A stretch of 8,435 nt of DNA, from positions 1-8,435 of the forward strand of contig JACQHO010000080.1 in the NCBI GenBank assembly GCA_016198945.1, in the 5' to 3' direction. The notes under the pieces were generated by a model. It did no database searches. It was not told the origin of the DNA and worked only from the letters and a program-made list of their open reading frames with translations. Of the stretch, positions 6,106 through 8,435 are shown one piece after another (the first letter of the stretch is position 1; each line of letters starts with the position of its first letter). Source of the DNA: Nitrospirota bacterium (GTDB taxonomy: Bacteria > Nitrospirota > Nitrospiria > JACQBZ01). The position numbers and the translations under genes are program-made.

Positions 6106-7230
6106 TCAGACCCGCATCGGCATGACGACGCATAAATAGTCCGGGTCCCCCGGCTGCCGTACCAGGCACGGGCTTAAGGCATCCTTAAACTCGAGCAGAA
6201 CCTCCTCCGAATCCAGCCCCGACAGGATGTCCAAAAGATAGCGCGCATTAAAACCCGTGGTGAGGCCTTCCTTCTCGAATTTTGCCTCGATCGTCTCTTT
6301 GGCCTCGCCCATATCGGGATTGCTCGTGGACAGCGTGATCGCGCCCGGCTCCAGGGCCAGCTTGATCGCGCTGGTCTTTTCACGAGAAAGAATGGAGACC
6401 CGGCGGAGCGCGCCTTCCAGTTCGGTCTTTTTCACCATCACCCGCTTATCGTTTTCCTTGGGGATCACCTGCTGGTAATTGGGATAACTCCCCTCCATCA
6501 GCCGCGCAAGCAACAGGAGGCTTCCCCGCTGAAAGATCATCTGGTTTTTGCTCAATCCGATCTCGGGCGGTTCTTCGTTTTCATCCAGCAGTTTTTTGAT
6601 CTCCAGCGCCGCTTTTTTCGGGACGATCGCGGTTTGCTCCTGAGCAACGCCCTTTCCCTTTCCGTCCGGAAGTTCCCGTTCGATCACGGCCAGGCGGTGA
6701 CCGTCCGTTCCGACGAACCGGAGGGCCCGCTTCTTATCCTTCATAAAGAGCGTGACCAGGATTCCGTTGAGGATGTACCGAGCGTTGTTGTCCCCGGCCG
6801 CAAAAATGGTTTTGCGGATCAGATCCGAAAGGGTCTTTCGGTCGACCGGCATCCGGGGGTCGGAATCGACCGCCGGCATCGCCGGGAATTCCTGCGGCGG
6901 CAGCCCCAGCACTTTAAACTCGCTTTTCCCCGCCTCGATTCCGACCGCGTGATTGTCCCCGGAGGTGATTGTCACCGGGCCCTCCGGAAGCTCCCGAATG
7001 ATCTCGTACATTTTACGCGCCGAAACGGTCACTCCGCCGGGTTGTAATACTTCGGCCTTATAGCTTCCCCGGATCCCGATCTCCAGATCGGTCGCAAACA
7101 GGACGACCTGATCCCCTTTCGCTTCAAAAAGAATGTTCGATAGGATCGGCATGGTGTTTCGTTTCTCCACCACACCCTGAACCCGCTGAAAACCCGTGAG
7201 AAGCTCCCCGCGTGAAATCTTAAGTCTCAT
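6106..7230 (-). CDS. dnaN: DNA polymerase III beta subunit (sliding clamp)
   Basis: DnaN forms the ring-shaped dimer that encircles DNA and tethers the replicative polymerase, and it also binds other proteins through a hydrophobic pocket. The 374-residue product has normal length for three clamp domains (about 1-125, 126-255, 256-374). Recognisable pieces are the N-terminal MRLKISRGEL strand, the NTMPILSNIL segment at 25-34, TDGHRLA at 175-181 and EGSYPNY at 246-252 near the peptide-binding pocket, and the typical C-terminal VVMPMRV. The ATG at 7230 has a perfect AAGGAGGT four bases upstream. The gene follows dnaA after a 19-nt gap that contains this ribosome binding site, so the two are very likely co-transcribed. 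Nothing is missing or broken. Confidence 0.97.
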   Translation of the reverse strand: MRLKISRGELLTGFQRVQGVVEKRNTMPILSNILFEAKGDQVVLFATDLEIGIRGSYKAEVLQPGGVTVSARKMYEIIRELPEGPVTITSGDNHAVGIEAGKSEFKVLGLPPQEFPAMPAVDSDPRMPVDRKTLSDLIRKTIFAAGDNNARYILNGILVTLFMKDKKRALRFVGTDGHRLAVIERELPDGKGKGVAQEQTAIVPKKAALEIKKLLDENEEPPEIGLSKNQMIFQRGSLLLLARLMEGSYPNYQQVIPKENDKRVMVKKTELEGALRRVSILSREKTSAIKLALEPGAITLSTSNPDMGEAKETIEAKFEKEGLTTGFNARYLLDILSGLDSEEVLLEFKDALSPCLVRQPGDPDYLCVVMPMRV

Positions 7231-7234
7231 ACAA

Positions 7235-7242
7235 ACCTCCTT
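7235..7242 (-). promoter_or_regulatory. dnaN ribosome binding site
   Basis: AAGGAGGT lies four bases before the dnaN ATG, within the 19-nt dnaA-dnaN gap. It fixes the dnaN start and leaves no room for a separate promoter or an origin between these genes. Confidence 0.85.
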
Positions 7243-7249
7243 GCCCCCC

Positions 7250-8435
7250 TTAGAGTGATCCCGGCCCTTCCTTTAATTGTCTCATGATGGACTCGACCAA
7301 TTGTTTGAATCCGGCGTCGTCTTCCATTCGTTTTTCGATCTGGCGACAGGCATGAATGACGGTCGTATGGTCTTTTCCGCCGAAGTGGCGGCCGATCTCG
7401 GGGAAAGAAAGCGGGGTCAATTCCCGGCAGAGGTACATCGTGATCTGCCGGGGCTGGACGATCGTCTTGGTTCTCTTCTTTGATTTCATCTCGGCCTGCT
7501 TGAGATGGAACCGTTCCGCAACGACCCGCTGGATCTCCTCTGCCGTAAGAATCTTCTTCGCCTGGACCGTATCCCGTAGGATTTTTTTGGCCAGATCGGC
7601 CGTAACGGATTGTCCGGTGAGGGAGGAAAAGGCGCCCACGCGAATGAGAGCCCCTTCCAACTCCCGGACGTTTCCACGGATATTTTCGGCCAGAAGGTGC
7701 GCCACGTCGTCCGGCAGTTGGATCCCTTCCGTCTCGGCCTTTTTCCGTAGAATCGCGATGCGGGTTTCAAGATCGGGAATCTGCAAATCCGCAATTAATC
7801 CCCATTCGAACCGGGATCTCAACCGCTCTTCGATGGTAGGGATCTCCTTGGGAAATCGGTCGCTTGAGAGGACGATCTGTTTATGCGCTTCGTATAGCGC
7901 GTTAAACGTATGGAAAAATTCCTCCTGGGTCCGCTCCTTTCCCGCAATAAACTGGATGTCGTCCATTAATAACGCATCCACGCCCCGGTATTTGTTTCGG
8001 AACTCGAGCATTCGGTCGTACCGGATGGAATTGATCACCTCATTTGTGAACTGCTCGGAAGAGAGGTACGCGATCTTCGTGCCGGGCCGCTTTTCCAGGA
8101 TAAAATTTCCGATCGCGTTTAGGAGGTGGGTCTTTCCCAGCCCGACGCCGCCGTAGAGAAACAGGGGGTTGTAGGCCCGGGCGGGAGATTCGGCGACGGC
8201 CAATGAGGCCGCGTGGGCGAATTGATTGCAGGAACCCACCACGAAACTGCCGAAGGTGTATTTCCCATTGAGCTGAATTCCGCGGCGGGGTTTCGCTGTT
8301 TTTTCCGGGGCGAAAACCTCGCCTTGCGCCTGCGGTTGTTGCCCGTTCTTCATGATGAGATTGATCCTTAATCCCTCCTGTTGGGTGGCCCTTCCCAATT
8401 CATCCAAGAGCATCTCATAGTAATGTTCCCGGATC
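7250..8435 (-). CDS. dnaA: Chromosomal replication initiator DnaA (5' end outside window)
   Basis: DnaA is the AAA+ ATPase that binds DnaA boxes at oriC, melts the duplex and recruits the helicase. About 394 residues are visible. The ATG at 8413 is probably not the start: the frame stays open to the edge and reads IREHYYE before it, which matches the late part of domain I, so roughly 60-80 N-terminal residues should lie beyond the edge. Counting from the Met at 8413, a short domain II linker (about 22-50) is followed by Walker A GGVGLGKTH (88-96), Walker B LLMDD (148-152), sensor 1 SSDR (183-186), the box VII arginine finger in LRSRFEWGL (Arg201), and sensor 2 in GNVRELEG (Arg250). Domain IV carries PRQITMYL and the DnaA signature KDHTTVIHAC (347-356), which contacts the DnaA box. 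It is the first visible gene of the minus-strand cluster, with dnaN 19 nt downstream. Confidence 0.97.
   Translation of the reverse strand, partial: IREHYYEMLLDELGRATQQEGLRINLIMKNGQQPQAQGEVFAPEKTAKPRRGIQLNGKYTFGSFVVGSCNQFAHAASLAVAESPARAYNPLFLYGGVGLGKTHLLNAIGNFILEKRPGTKIAYLSSEQFTNEVINSIRYDRMLEFRNKYRGVDALLMDDIQFIAGKERTQEEFFHTFNALYEAHKQIVLSSDRFPKEIPTIEERLRSRFEWGLIADLQIPDLETRIAILRKKAETEGIQLPDDVAHLLAENIRGNVRELEGALIRVGAFSSLTGQSVTADLAKKILRDTVQAKKILTAEEIQRVVAERFHLKQAEMKSKKRTKTIVQPRQITMYLCRELTPLSFPEIGRHFGGKDHTTVIHACRQIEKRMEDDAGFKQLVESIMRQLKEGPGSL

Noticed and set aside
8411..8413. ATG at 8413 as the true dnaA start
   Set aside because: The frame is open to the window edge and encodes domain I-like residues before it; starting here would remove most of domain I.

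Overview
This window is a bacterial chromosomal replication and topology locus, almost fully coding. The sequence is moderately GC-rich by eye. A lipoprotein with an outer-membrane-type sorting residue, and a GyrB of the long form with an insert in the TOPRIM region, both point to a diderm (Gram-negative-type) bacterium. The order dnaA-dnaN-gyrB-gyrA without recF, followed by a tetratricopeptide lipoprotein, would fit Nitrospirota or a neighbouring deep-branching diderm phylum. That placement is inference only; no marker here settles it.

Layout: five genes lie head to tail on the minus strand, so transcription runs from the right edge to the left. They are dnaA (5' end cut off by the right edge; stop at 7250), dnaN (6106-7230), gyrB (3624-6062), gyrA (1028-3517, GTG start) and a TPR lipoprotein (214-1044, start overlapping the gyrA stop). 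Spacers are 19, 43 and 106 nt, then a 17-nt overlap. dnaN, gyrB and gyrA each have a strong Shine-Dalgarno. At the left edge, on the plus strand and converging on the lipoprotein gene, is the last part of a DUF721/DciA-family gene (1-195). No gap exceeds about 110 nt and no RNA gene, CRISPR array or insertion sequence was seen.

How the genes work together: DnaA opens the origin, DnaN is the sliding clamp that tethers the polymerase, and GyrA2GyrB2 removes the positive supercoils made ahead of the fork. DciA-family proteins act in loading the replicative helicase, so four of the five better-understood genes serve chromosome replication. The lipoprotein is an envelope-type protein that seems to share the transcript.

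The most interesting non-coding element is the 106-nt gyrB-gyrA spacer. It holds a perfect 16-bp AT-rich palindrome inside a TTTGAAA-type repeat, flanked by GC-rich arms that could form a hairpin just upstream of the gyrA ribosome binding site. Two drug-contact positions in gyrase differ from E. coli: Ala at the GyrA Ser83 position and Gln at the GyrB Arg136 position. I found no sign of a previously undescribed system; this looks like conserved core genome.
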